Source of the DNA: Subdoligranulum sp. | Lineage (GTDB): Bacteria; Bacillota; Clostridia; Oscillospirales; Ruminococcaceae | Reading direction: 5' to 3' | DNA length: 64,000 nt | Assembly: GCA_014799685.1 (NCBI GenBank) | Contig: JAAVHN010000018.1 | Coordinates: forward strand, 1-64,000 | Part shown: piece by piece, positions 18,288 through 28,091 of the stretch | Layout: each line of letters begins with the position of its first letter | Position numbering within the stretch: position 1 is the first letter of the stretch | Program-made: the position numbers and the translations under genes | Notes under the pieces: model-generated | What the model was told of the DNA's origin: nothing | Database searches by the model: none | What the model saw: the letters and a program-made list of their open reading frames with translations, nothing else

Positions 18288-21200
18288 TTAAAATTCCGCA
18301 ATGCCAAGTCCAAAATATTTTTCAAAGAATGCTTTGAACTTTGCAATTACACTCTGTTTTTTTTGAGACCGGTTGCCGCCACCAAAACGGGAAACAGGGG
18401 GCATCAGTTTATCAATATCGGTGCCAGTAGTCTTGATTGCGCCATCGCGGAAGGAATTCTCCATAAACCTCCGAGTTTCCTTCGGCTTGAGCTTTTCGGT
18501 GGAAATGATCTCAGCTAAATCGGCCGCTTCCTGCTCAGACACATATTGCCGCCAATCGCTCTGGATGGAACTGTCCACATTGACCTTGCTGATAAACTGC
18601 TCAATCAGCTTCTTCTTACTGCGGAGCTGAATACTTGCGTCAACAGCCTTACAAATGGTGGATAAGATTTCCTTATCCTCGCAGTTGCCGTCATGGTACT
18701 TTTCCACAAGCATCAAAATGTAGTCAATATTGACTTCAACCTGACGGACCAGTTCCAGTTCAAAGACAATATCATCGTTGATATTTTCCCTTTCCCCATC
18801 GTCTGATCTGCGGTACTTGTCATAGAGGTCAATGTAAACACTTTGGTAATCCTGCAGATCACGGGCCGTGAGGGGCTGCAATTCCTCAAATTTATCAAAT
18901 GCAGTCAGGATGTTCCGCAGGGACAGGATACTGCCAAAAAGCCGAATGAAGTCCTTTTCAGCCTGTTCTCCGATAATTGCCTCGCCCAGTGGGAACTCTA
19001 TCTCCAGCTTTTCCAATAGGTCTACATAGCCGAGATGGTATTTGCCCTTTTCATCCTCGTAGCCGCTGTAATAGTCTTCGAAACTCCTGAGCAATACAAT
19101 ACCGCTGGCGTTCTTATCACCGAACAGGGCGATAGCGTCATCAGTGGCCTGCTGCAAATCACGGAAACAGACAATGTTGCCGTAAGTTTTCACCGAATTT
19201 AAAATGCGGTTCGTCCGAGAGTAGGCTTGAATCAAGCCGTGCATCCGGAGGTTCTTATCCACCCACAGGGTATTGAGGGTAGTAGCGTCAAATCCGGTGA
19301 GGAACATATTTACTACAATGAGCAGATCAACCTGCCGTTTTTTTACCCGGTCTGACAAATCCTTGTAGTAGTTCTGAAACTCGTTTGAGGATGTGTTGAA
19401 GCTTGTGTTGAATATGGCATTATAATCATCAATCGCGCCTTCCAGAAAATCTCGCGAGGTCTTGTCCAAAGCATTGGTCTCAAACCCTTCCTCGGCCAGA
19501 ATATCGTCCAGGTCATCCTCGTTGGCGGCATAGCTGAAAATGGTAGCAATCGTGAACTGCCGGTTCTGCTGGGCCAGCTGGCGTTTGAACTCGGTATAAT
19601 ACTTCATCGCCATGGGAATGGAACTAACGGCGAAAATGGAGTTGAAGCCGGCCATTCGCTGGCCCTCAAGGGAATAATGGCTGTTACGTTTTGTTTTCTG
19701 GTCAAAATGCTCCAGGATATATTTCACGATCTCTGTGACTCGCTCCGGCGCACCCATCGCTTTTTCAACGTCAATGGCCCGCACATCTTTGTCCTGAATA
19801 TCATCTTTTTTACGCACGGTATCCACATAGTCAATACGGAAGGGCAGGACGTTTCCATCGTTGATGGCATCCACGATGGTGTAGGAGTGCAGAGGCAGGA
19901 CTTTTTCGCCCTTTTCATTCGGTTCTCCTCCAAAAACCTGGGGAGTAGTCAGCATAGAAAGATTTTTGCCTTTTACCGCGTTTTTGGAAAAAATCGGAGT
20001 ACCAGTGAAACCGAACGGATGGTAATTCTTGAAGGCTTTGATAATTTTCTCGTGCATATCGCCAAACTGACTGCGGTGGCATTCGTCAAAGATGATAACG
20101 ATGTGCTTTCCGTAAACCTCATGGCCCTTGTTTTTGGTGATGAAGTTGTCCAGCTTTTGAATGGTCGTAATGATAATGCGGTATTTGTGCGGGTTGCCGT
20201 TCTCGTCCTTATCCTCCAACTGCCGCTGAAGGACTGCTGTGGATCGGTTGCTGTTTGCCGCTCCTTTTTCAAAGCGGTCGTACTCCTTCATGGTCTGGTA
20301 GTCCAAATCTTTCCGGTCTACCACGAAAAGCACCTTGTCGATGTAAGAGAGTTGGGATGCCAGCTGTGCTGTCTTGAAAGAAGTCAGCGTTTTGCCGCTG
20401 CCGGTGGTGTGCCAGATGTAACCTCCGGCATCAATGGTTCCCATCATTTTGTAGTTGGTGGAAACCTCAATGCGGCTCAAAATGCGCTCCGTGGCGGCGA
20501 TCTGATAGGGGCGCATGACCATCAGCACATCTCCCGTCGTGAACACGCAGTAGCGCACCAGCACATTCAAAATGGTATGCTTGGCAAGAAAGGTCTTTGT
20601 AAAATCAATCAGATCGGTAATGACCTTGTTGTTCCCGTCCGCCCAGAAAGACGTAAACTCAAAGCTGTTGCTGGTCTTTGGGGACTTTCGCCGCCCGGCC
20701 TCGTCCATTTCCTTTACATGGCTGGAACGGGTGGTGTTGGAGTAGTATTTGGTATGGGGCCCGTTGGAAATTACGAAAATCTGCACATACTCGAATAGTC
20801 CGTACCCAGCCCAGAAGCTGTCACTCTGGTACCGCTTGATCTGATTAAACGCCTCTCGGATCGCCACCCCCCGGCGTTTCAGCTCCACATGGATAAGCGG
20901 CAGGCCGTTGACCAGGATGGTCACGTCGTAGCGGTTGTCGTGATTTGCCCCGTCTGCGGTTCCAACTGCGTATTGGTTGATGACCTGCAGACAGTTGTTG
21001 TGGATATTTTTCTTGTCAATGAGAGAGATATTTTTGGTCATGCCGTTATCCCGATGAAGCACTTGGACATGGTCCGTTTGAATTTTTCGAGTTTTCTCTA
21101 CGATACCCTCATTATTGTTAGCAATGCAATCAGAAAAAAACTGTTCCCACTCACCATCCGTAAATACATACTGATTAAGCCGTTCTATCTGTTTGCGAAG

Positions 21201-21389
21201 ATTGGCTGCCAAATCAGTTTCCGTATGGATATCCAGATATTCATAACCTTGTGCGGCTAATATTCGGATAAATTCCCGCTCCAGCTCAGCCTCGCTCTGA
21301 TAGGCATCAGAGCGGGCGGACTCGGGGACGTATTCAGCAACAACTGTGCTTTCACAGGATGAAGCAATCAGATTATATATGCCCATCAA
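18288..21389 (-). CDS. hsdR: type I R-M restriction/translocase subunit (EcoR124I-like)
   Basis: GYIWHTTGSGKTLTSFK, DECHRSQFGD, GFTGTPIF helicase motifs; 1033 aa. Confidence 0.95.
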   Translation of the reverse strand: MMGIYNLIASSCESTVVAEYVPESARSDAYQSEAELEREFIRILAAQGYEYLDIHTETDLAANLRKQIERLNQYVFTDGEWEQFFSDCIANNNEGIVEKTRKIQTDHVQVLHRDNGMTKNISLIDKKNIHNNCLQVINQYAVGTADGANHDNRYDVTILVNGLPLIHVELKRRGVAIREAFNQIKRYQSDSFWAGYGLFEYVQIFVISNGPHTKYYSNTTRSSHVKEMDEAGRRKSPKTSNSFEFTSFWADGNNKVITDLIDFTKTFLAKHTILNVLVRYCVFTTGDVLMVMRPYQIAATERILSRIEVSTNYKMMGTIDAGGYIWHTTGSGKTLTSFKTAQLASQLSYIDKVLFVVDRKDLDYQTMKEYDRFEKGAANSNRSTAVLQRQLEDKDENGNPHKYRIIITTIQKLDNFITKNKGHEVYGKHIVIIFDECHRSQFGDMHEKIIKAFKNYHPFGFTGTPIFSKNAVKGKNLSMLTTPQVFGGEPNEKGEKVLPLHSYTIVDAINDGNVLPFRIDYVDTVRKKDDIQDKDVRAIDVEKAMGAPERVTEIVKYILEHFDQKTKRNSHYSLEGQRMAGFNSIFAVSSIPMAMKYYTEFKRQLAQQNRQFTIATIFSYAANEDDLDDILAEEGFETNALDKTSRDFLEGAIDDYNAIFNTSFNTSSNEFQNYYKDLSDRVKKRQVDLLIVVNMFLTGFDATTLNTLWVDKNLRMHGLIQAYSRTNRILNSVKTYGNIVCFRDLQQATDDAIALFGDKNASGIVLLRSFEDYYSGYEDEKGKYHLGYVDLLEKLEIEFPLGEAIIGEQAEKDFIRLFGSILSLRNILTAFDKFEELQPLTARDLQDYQSVYIDLYDKYRRSDDGERENINDDIVFELELVRQVEVNIDYILMLVEKYHDGNCEDKEILSTICKAVDASIQLRSKKKLIEQFISKVNVDSSIQSDWRQYVSEQEAADLAEIISTEKLKPKETRRFMENSFRDGAIKTTGTDIDKLMPPVSRFGGGNRSQKKQSVIAKFKAFFEKYFGLGIAEF

Positions 21390-22156
21390 TCCTTCCCCTC
21401 ACTCTGCTGTGTATCTTTATTAGCAAAAAACATTATGGCATCTAACCATAGCAGTACCTTCAGAAAATCGATTTGACTATGTTCTCTATGAGTTCTGCCG
21501 TGTAAATCCCAGTGTCGATTTACACCCAGTGGTTCTCTTTCAGAAAACTTAGAACTCGCAAATACAGATGTGCCGAATGAATTAAATGCTTGATGTATGC
21601 AAAGAGTTTTTCTATCAACCTCATTGAGTGCTATATCTTTTTCAAACTTACCTTTTATTATATTTAGCCGCGTCTCAAATCTTGTTGTGTCTGCTTCTGA
21701 TACATCAGCGAGTACACCATCAATTAAAGAAAAAAGGCCAATACAAGCAAGCAAATAATGATCCATATTGTACGCTGAAAGAATTTGGGCATACAATTCG
21801 CTATATTCTTGTACCTGTTCGTATTGCTCACACCTATGTATCAATCTCTCCATGTTGCGCCCATTGTTTTCAAAGTAGTATGAGCCAACAGTCTCTTCTA
21901 TATCTGCACCGCTGTATATATCATTTGCAAGCTCCTGGGGCAAATCGTCTGTAAAGACAATTTGATTTTCCAGCAATTTATCTATTGCAACGCTCCACAC
22001 CCCAAAATCTGCAAAAGCCAGAAGATACTTTGATAGGTTTTCAGCATTATTCTGATACCAAGTGTGAACTTTTTCCAAGGCAGTCGCAAAAACTTCGACG
22101 CCTCTAATAATACCTTGCACATTTTCCCAGATATTGTTGTCATTCATGGAGCCCAC
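21386..22156 (-). CDS. HEPN-like domain protein embedded in the hsd operon
   Basis: C-terminal NRHWDLHGRTHREH contains R-x4-H; all-helical look; 4-nt overlap with hsdR. Confidence 0.6.
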   Translation of the reverse strand: MGSMNDNNIWENVQGIIRGVEVFATALEKVHTWYQNNAENLSKYLLAFADFGVWSVAIDKLLENQIVFTDDLPQELANDIYSGADIEETVGSYYFENNGRNMERLIHRCEQYEQVQEYSELYAQILSAYNMDHYLLACIGLFSLIDGVLADVSEADTTRFETRLNIIKGKFEKDIALNEVDRKTLCIHQAFNSFGTSVFASSKFSEREPLGVNRHWDLHGRTHREHSQIDFLKVLLWLDAIMFFANKDTQQSEGKD

Positions 22157-23350
22157 TTATACCGATACCTCCTTAAAGATTAGCAGTTTGTCCCGATAGT
22201 ATTCATACTGCTTCCGCCGGGCCTCGATCTCAGCGGGCAGGCCACTGGAAAGGCTATTGCAAAGAAGATACAGCTTATCCAGAACATTTACAACTTCCTG
22301 CTGTTCTGCAATACTCGGAACTGCAAGCTCATATTCCGCAATCGCTTTTCCTGTCAAAGAAGCCCTAGTGGTAAACGCACAGTGCGATGTGACATATTGG
22401 CGGAACTCATTAGTTGAAAAACAATATGCGCAATACTCAGGGAGCAAGCGTTCTGTCTTCGGCGTTGCCCGAATGGTGAATCCGTTAAAGACACAATCTT
22501 CCATATCATCAAGCATTACCGATGACCAGCCAACATCTTCTGCGGTTTCAGATGTTCTTGTAAAAAGAACATCGCCTCGAGAGATCTTGAGCTTTTCTAA
22601 CTCAGATGGTGTACACTCAACCAACGCTGAAATATCTTCTTTATGTAGTACGCGCTTATTGTAGACATCCGTATATCTTATAAAGGGAGTTCCTTTTCCA
22701 AAAAACTCTTTTCCTTTGCTCAAGCCGTTTCTGAAATCGAATAATTCACCAAGTTTCACTATAGATGGATTAGAAAAACGGTTTCTATCTATTAAAATAT
22801 TCAAATATTCCGAATACTGCTTTTTTCTCGCTGTAAGCTCCGCTGTAAGCTCCGCTGTAAGCTCCGCTGTAAGCTCCGTGAAATTGTCCAGGATCTGGAC
22901 AATTTCACTCTGCACGGACAGAGGGGGAACAGGCATTTTGAGCGATGCAACCGTTGACTTTGCCAAAGCAGGTATCCCTGCACCATATTGACATTCTTGT
23001 AACTTGTACTCTTGCGACTTAACAAAATGGTACAGGTACCGATTTAACACCCTATCAAAAGGTTTCAAAACATAGCAGTGCGCACCCGCCCAAAACTTGA
23101 CTGTTAGCCACTTCACATACCCCGCCGAAGCACCTCCTTGTGAAATCGTGATAGTTTTTTCATTTTGATTGTATTGCTCAATGTATCCAGATGGATTAAT
23201 ACCACCATTTATTACAGGATAGCTCCCTTGGTCTTTCATATCAGTCTTATTGAACTGAACACCTTTACTTATAAGGCAAAGATTATCAAGGCGATCAAAC
23301 TCTACCCCCTCCGGGCAAAGCTCTTGAAGCAGATTTTCTAACCGATTCAT
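22157..23350 (-). CDS. hsdS: type I R-M specificity subunit with TAEL linker repeats
   Basis: Two TRDs; linker SEIVQILDNFTELTAELTAELTAELTARKKQYSEYLN. Confidence 0.93.
   Translation of the reverse strand: MNRLENLLQELCPEGVEFDRLDNLCLISKGVQFNKTDMKDQGSYPVINGGINPSGYIEQYNQNEKTITISQGGASAGYVKWLTVKFWAGAHCYVLKPFDRVLNRYLYHFVKSQEYKLQECQYGAGIPALAKSTVASLKMPVPPLSVQSEIVQILDNFTELTAELTAELTAELTARKKQYSEYLNILIDRNRFSNPSIVKLGELFDFRNGLSKGKEFFGKGTPFIRYTDVYNKRVLHKEDISALVECTPSELEKLKISRGDVLFTRTSETAEDVGWSSVMLDDMEDCVFNGFTIRATPKTERLLPEYCAYCFSTNEFRQYVTSHCAFTTRASLTGKAIAEYELAVPSIAEQQEVVNVLDKLYLLCNSLSSGLPAEIEARRKQYEYYRDKLLIFKEVSV
22830..22877 (-). repeat. four perfect 12-bp tandem repeats (TAEL-encoding) in hsdS
   Basis: gctgtaagctcc x4 on + strand. 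Confidence 0.95.
22878..22908. repeat. 31-bp perfect palindrome (14-bp arms, 3-nt spacer) in hsdS
   Basis: GTGAAATTGTCCAG-GAT-CTGGACAATTTCAC. Confidence 0.93.
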
Positions 23351-24138
23351 ACTTGTGCCTCCCCGCCCTCGTTCCAGCCAAGCGCAGTTTTTGCTCCAGC
23401 GATCTCTTGAGAATTCTTAATTTTATCGAGCACTCCGACCACCAGCCTGCGAAGAGAGCCGTACTTTTTTAACCCATCCTGCTCATCATAGTCCCCATGC
23501 ACCACATCGCTCAGTTCTCCAAATAGCTTATACCCATTCTCCGAGAACTCATTGGGGATAATGGGATCTGTAGCTTCGACCTTAGCCAGTATTTCTTTGA
23601 AGGGTTTTGATGCGCCACTTTCCTTTTTCGTTGCTATTCCCAAACCTTCTGCCCTTTGTATCGTAACGGCTTCTAAAATTTTTCTCAGATATACGATAGA
23701 ACCAGCACCCAATTCGTCGCGGTAGGCTCTATCCGCCTTTTCCAACCATTCGGAATACGTTGGATGCTGTCCCCTCCTCAAAAGGACATATTCTGTTAGC
23801 CGTTCAGTGCGTTTCAGCACCCGTACCTCTGGAGCAGCTCCCAACATATTTTCTTTGCTTTCCACTAAAAACCACACTGGTACTAATTCCCCGCAGCGCG
23901 GACATCTCAGCACACAGTCAATACTGACCCGATAATCGTTTATGCCGATGCAAAACAATTCATTATCGGAAACGAAAGTCATATTATCATCACAGTGTTT
24001 GCAAAAATATGTAAGGCCAACAATTCCAACATTGACCTTTCGCTGTTTTCCGCAGTTCAGTTTCGTTTTTCCCAAAAAATTATCTACTTGCTCGAACCTG
24101 CTCACTGGAGGTTTTGATAGCACATCAGATAGCCTCAT
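23347..24138 (-). CDS. DUF4145-like protein with zinc-ribbon cysteines, embedded in the hsd operon
   Basis: CKHC...CPRC pairs; [16 protein letters not shown]...[15 protein letters not shown] pattern. Confidence 0.6.
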   Translation of the reverse strand: MRLSDVLSKPPVSRFEQVDNFLGKTKLNCGKQRKVNVGIVGLTYFCKHCDDNMTFVSDNELFCIGINDYRVSIDCVLRCPRCGELVPVWFLVESKENMLGAAPEVRVLKRTERLTEYVLLRRGQHPTYSEWLEKADRAYRDELGAGSIVYLRKILEAVTIQRAEGLGIATKKESGASKPFKEILAKVEATDPIIPNEFSENGYKLFGELSDVVHGDYDEQDGLKKYGSLRRLVVGVLDKIKNSQEIAGAKTALGWNEGGEAQV

Positions 24139-25705
24139 CGCTACCCTCTCCTATCTCTCTGATAATCTTATCGATCTCATCCCGCAAAACCTGTTCCCGC
24201 GCCACGATCTCCTCAATCTCGGCATTGAGCTTCACGATGTCGATCTTCTCCCGAGTGTCCTCCGCCTCCACATAGGTGGACACGGACAGATTGTAGTTGT
24301 TCTCCACGATTTCCGCGTACTCCGCCAGATGGGAGAAATGCTTGATCTCCTCCCGTTCGGCAAACACGGACACAATGCGCTCGATGTTCTCCGCCGTTAG
24401 TTTGTTGTTGTTCGTCACCTTGATGCACTCGCCGGAGGCGTCGATAAAAAGCATTTTGTTGTCCGCTTTGCCACGCTTCATCACCATGATGCAGGTGGCG
24501 ATGCTTGTACCAAAGAACAGGTTTGCCGGGAGCTGGATAACGCAGTCGATGAAGTTGTTGTCAATCAGGTACTTGCGGATTTTCTGCTCCGCGCCGCCTC
24601 GGTACATAATACCAGGGAAACAGACGATTGCCGCCGTCCCGTTGGAGGCCAGCCAGGACAGAGAGTGCATGATAAAAGCCAAGTCCGCCTTGGACTTTGG
24701 CGCCAGCACCCCAGCGGGAGAAAATCGGGGGTCATTGATGAGAATCGGGTCGTCGTCCCCCGCCCACTTGATGGAATACGGAGGATTTGAAACAATCAGC
24801 TCAAAAGGCTCGTCATCCCAATGCTGGGGAGAAATCAACGTATCCTCGCAGGCGATATCAAACTTATCAAAACCTACATCGTGGAGGAACATATTGATGC
24901 GGCATAGGTTGTAGGTGGTAATGTTGATCTCCTGTCCAAAAAAGCCGTTGCGAATGGCGTCCCGGCCCAGAACCTTTTCCGCTTTCAGCAGCAGTGAGCC
25001 GGAACCACAGGCAGGGTCATAAACCTTGTTGATCTCCGTTTTCCCCACCGTGCCGAGTCGGGTCAGCAGTTCGGAAACATCGGCTGGGGTAAAGAACTCT
25101 CCGCCGGATTTCCCGGCGTTGGAAGCGTACATGGTCATGAGGTATTCGTAAGCATCGCCAAAGGCATCGATGTCGTGGTCTTTCACATCGCCCAAGTTCA
25201 TCTCCGCTACGCCGTTCAGCAGCTTGACCAGCTTTTCATTGCGCTTAGCCACCGTTGCGCCCAGCTTGTTGCTGTTTACATCATAGTCATCAAACAGGCC
25301 CGCGAAGCTGCTCTCAGACTGGCTACCCTTGGCGGACTCCTCAATATGGCGGAAAACTTTTTCCAGCGTCTCGTTCAGGTTTTCGTCCTGGGGAGAGTTC
25401 CTCTTGACATTGCAAAATAGCTCGCTGGGCAGGATGAAAAAGCCCTTTTCTTCCACAAGACCAGCGCGGGCCTCCTCCGCTTCGGCATCGGTCATCTCTG
25501 CATAACAAAAATCTGTGTTTCCAGCATCCCACTCGCCACGGTTGATATAGCTCTCCAGATTCTCAGAAATATAGCGGTAGAACATCGTACCAAGGACATA
25601 ATTTTTGAAGTCCCAGCCATCCACTGCGCCCCGCAGTTCATCCGCAATCGCCCAGATCGCCCGATGGAGCTCATCACGCTCCTGTTCTTTTTTTGTATCA
25701 GCCAT
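24125..25705 (-). CDS. hsdM: type I R-M N6-adenine methyltransferase subunit
   Basis: [40 protein letters not shown] motifs. Confidence 0.95.
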   Translation of the reverse strand: MADTKKEQERDELHRAIWAIADELRGAVDGWDFKNYVLGTMFYRYISENLESYINRGEWDAGNTDFCYAEMTDAEAEEARAGLVEEKGFFILPSELFCNVKRNSPQDENLNETLEKVFRHIEESAKGSQSESSFAGLFDDYDVNSNKLGATVAKRNEKLVKLLNGVAEMNLGDVKDHDIDAFGDAYEYLMTMYASNAGKSGGEFFTPADVSELLTRLGTVGKTEINKVYDPACGSGSLLLKAEKVLGRDAIRNGFFGQEINITTYNLCRINMFLHDVGFDKFDIACEDTLISPQHWDDEPFELIVSNPPYSIKWAGDDDPILINDPRFSPAGVLAPKSKADLAFIMHSLSWLASNGTAAIVCFPGIMYRGGAEQKIRKYLIDNNFIDCVIQLPANLFFGTSIATCIMVMKRGKADNKMLFIDASGECIKVTNNNKLTAENIERIVSVFAEREEIKHFSHLAEYAEIVENNYNLSVSTYVEAEDTREKIDIVKLNAEIEEIVAREQVLRDEIDKIIREIGEGSDEAI

Positions 25706-25814
25706 TCAAAATTCCTCCATGTATTTCGCTCTATAATATACCATATACACTTGTCTTTTCCATTGTAACTATTATAATGGGTTTCAGCCCCTTTCGCAAT
25801 AGGATTTTTCCCTT

Positions 25815-25844
25815 GACAGGCTCTATTGCAGAGGTGTATACTCA
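25815..25844 (+). promoter_or_regulatory. strong sigma70-like promoter reading into a largely non-coding region
   Basis: TTGACA-N18-TATACT. Confidence 0.65.
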
Positions 25845-26129
25845 AGTCACAGCGATATGATTGGAAAACAACTTCATTCTTGGATTAACTTCACAGGCTT
25901 TCTCGAAAGAGATTGGTCATCATTTATAGGCTTTACGCTGTACCCCAGGTGTGTCTGCGTCTGGGGCAAAAGTAAATGACCGTCCAATCAGATACTTTTT
26001 CGGGGAAGCCTGCCATGATTTCAGTTTGAGGGAGCGGGCCAAGAGAAGCACACGACACAGCGCCGAACAGGGTTGCCTGTCAGGAACCGGATTGGGTAGA
26101 ACGGCAAATTTACAGTGGAGGTCGCAAGG

Positions 26130-26155
26130 GCAGGGTGTCAATAAGGACACCCTGC
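26130..26155. repeat. hairpin (10-bp perfect stem)
   Basis: GCAGGGTGTC-aataag-GACACCCTGC. Confidence 0.8.
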
Positions 26156-26410
26156 TGGGTAGAATTCAGCAAATGTTTAGTAAAAAGGCGGAATAGGGTG
26201 TCACACATAACACCCAGTTGGCCGCTGTGCCGCTCAAAATAGAAGTTCTAAGATGTCCGATGTGTATACTGATACGCATTGGGCTTTTTCTTTGACCGAG
26301 CAGCGCATATACTGGCATCCAACGGCACCGAACTGTGTGCCGATTCATCTGGATATGGGCAGGCAGTTCCGATATAATGTGGGTTACTACACAACAGGAG
26401 GGCTCATAAA

Positions 26411-26718
26411 ATGACTGTAAAAATTTCTTTTGACAAAGCCGCTGTGGAACGGCGGGGCTGCAGGCTGGAGGATGCGCATCAAACCGTGAAAAATCTGTTT
26501 GCCGTCCATCATCTTCCCTGCGCCTCTGAGGACAGCGTTCTGGCTTTTAAGGACAAGGCCATGGCGACGACTTCGCCGTGATGTGGGACATCATCCTGGC
26601 CCTGCTGCGGGCCGACTGGTTCCTGAAGTGCGCCGCTTCCTGTGTCTGGCAGGACGAGGATGGCGAGGAGGATGTGCTGTCCCAGGTCAGGAAAACGCGG
26701 GGCTCCATGCAGCAATAG
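26411..26718 (+). pseudogene. conserved-type element small protein with single-base frameshift
   Basis: MTVKISFDKAAVERRGCRLEDAHQTVKNLFAVHHLPCASEDSVLAFKDK then, in another frame, GHGDDFAVMWDIILALLRADWFLKCAASCVWQDEDGEEDVLSQVRKTRGSMQQ. Confidence 0.7.
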
Positions 26719-26905
26719 CCTGTTGGGAGCGGCGGGCTCTGCCCGCTAATTCCAATCACTTTACCACTTGGAGAAAGCCCCGCCAACGGCGGGGCCGAGG
26801 CCCTCGCCGCCCCTGGCGGTGAGGGCGCAAGCATAGCGTTTTGATGTCAAAACGCCACTTGCAGGGGAAATCCCCTGACCCCAATGCCGCCTACGGGCGG
26901 TAATC

Positions 26906-27123
26906 TTTCGGCAACATTGCCGAAAAGTTCGTACGAACCTTTTGACAACATTGTCGGGAGGTGTTGTCCTGACCGCTATCGGGTTTGACAAAATTGTCAG
27001 GCCTGTTTTTTATGGACTTCTGACGAGATTGCCAGAGGTCCACTGTGCAGAAAACCGGGTTTGGCAATGTTGCCAGACCCGATTTTTTAAAAATACCGCT
27101 TCCGGCAACATTGCCAAAAGCGG
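26906..27123. repeat. cluster of GRCAAnnTTGYC dyads
   Basis: ggcaacattgcc 26910-26921; gacaacattgtc 26944-26955; gacaaaattgtc 26987-26998; gacgagattgcc 27022-27033 (imperfect); ggcaatgttgcc 27063-27074; ggcaacattgcc 27104-27115. Confidence 0.85.
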
Positions 27124-27130
27124 GAAGGGA

Positions 27131-27469
27131 GTGAAGAATACGAGTAAACAATCACATCGCACCTGTGTCCGCATGAGCGCCAAGGACTATGATCTGCTGA
27201 AGAAAAAGAGCGCAGCCGCTGGGCTGTCCGCCAACGCATGGCTGATGGCGCAGTTGGCGGCCAACCGCCCAGTCCTGCACCGTGAGGAGGAAACCTGGGA
27301 GACCATTCACTTCATAGATGTGGTGGGCCGGGAAATCAACGCCATCGCCCGTGATTTCAACAGCGGTTATGGTACGGCGGAGCAGCTTCGGCACGCCGTT
27401 CGTCTTTTGGGGGATGTGTATGATCGAATCCATGCGCTGAGAAAGAAGGGATATATCCGTGCCACTTAA
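27131..27469 (+). CDS. MobC-like relaxosome accessory protein
   Basis: GTG start after gggaaggga; HRTCVRMSAKDYDLLKKKSAAAGLSANAWLMAQLAAN...GREINAIARDFNSGYGTAEQLRHAVRLL. Confidence 0.75.
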   Translation: MKNTSKQSHRTCVRMSAKDYDLLKKKSAAAGLSANAWLMAQLAANRPVLHREEETWETIHFIDVVGREINAIARDFNSGYGTAEQLRHAVRLLGDVYDRIHALRKKGYIRAT

Positions 27470-27812
27470 CCGAAAAACGCAGATAATCCGCAGTTTTATG
27501 AGGGATTACAGCAAAAGCCTTTCTGTCCGCATGACGGAGGAACAGTACAGGCAACTGCAGCGATATATGGGATTGACCAGGCTGAAAAGCACAGCCTATT
27601 TTTGCCGCTTGATTCAAGAGAATGAGTTCAAGGGCCGTTCTCCAGAGCTGAATCGCGCGATGCACGCCAGTGTCAACATGATCTACTCCAACGTGCGGCA
27701 GATATCACGCCATCGGAAAGCCAAGGAGATGGACGCTGAAGCCGTTGAACAGCTGATCTTTCTGATGGATAAGCTCTGCGAGGAAATTTATTTGCTTGCT
27801 GGTCAGAAATAG
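27459..27812 (+). CDS. second MobC-like / mobilization accessory protein
   Basis: SLSVRMTEEQYRQLQRYMGLTRLKSTAYFCRLIQENEFKGRSPELNRAMHASVNMIYSNVRQI; GTG start overlapping the previous gene. Confidence 0.65.
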   Translation: MPLNRKTQIIRSFMRDYSKSLSVRMTEEQYRQLQRYMGLTRLKSTAYFCRLIQENEFKGRSPELNRAMHASVNMIYSNVRQISRHRKAKEMDAEAVEQLIFLMDKLCEEIYLLAGQK

Positions 27813-27939
27813 CCCCCGTTGGCCCACAGTAGGCCCGTGTGGCCCACGTCCGGCTCCGCGAGTATCCCTGTTCTACCCAAGTTATCAAGCCCAACGTAGG
27901 CGCGATTTCGGACAAAATCTTGCAATATGGGCAGCGCCA

Positions 27940-27973
27940 AAACCGCTTTTGATGAATTCACCAAAAGCGGTTT
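27940..27973. terminator. terminator-like hairpin
   Basis: AAACCGCTTTTG-N9-CCAAAAGCGGTTT. Confidence 0.6.
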
Positions 27974-28091
27974 CAGACAGACAATTCCAAGCGTCACACT
28001 GTCTGCCGATTGTATTCGACTTCCCCCATACCTTGTGGTATTCTTCGGTTTGCAAAGAACCCACCATACTATAAAAATGGAGGAATCGACT

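Noticed and set aside
25920-26150. 76-aa minus ORF in the element leader
   Set aside because: Looks like translation of a structured non-coding region; no RBS or domain
26092-27880. TTGGGTAGAAC at 26092 and its inverted copy at 27870 as element ends
   Set aside because: Only 11 bp and both lie inside the element relative to the recombinase; not enough to define boundaries
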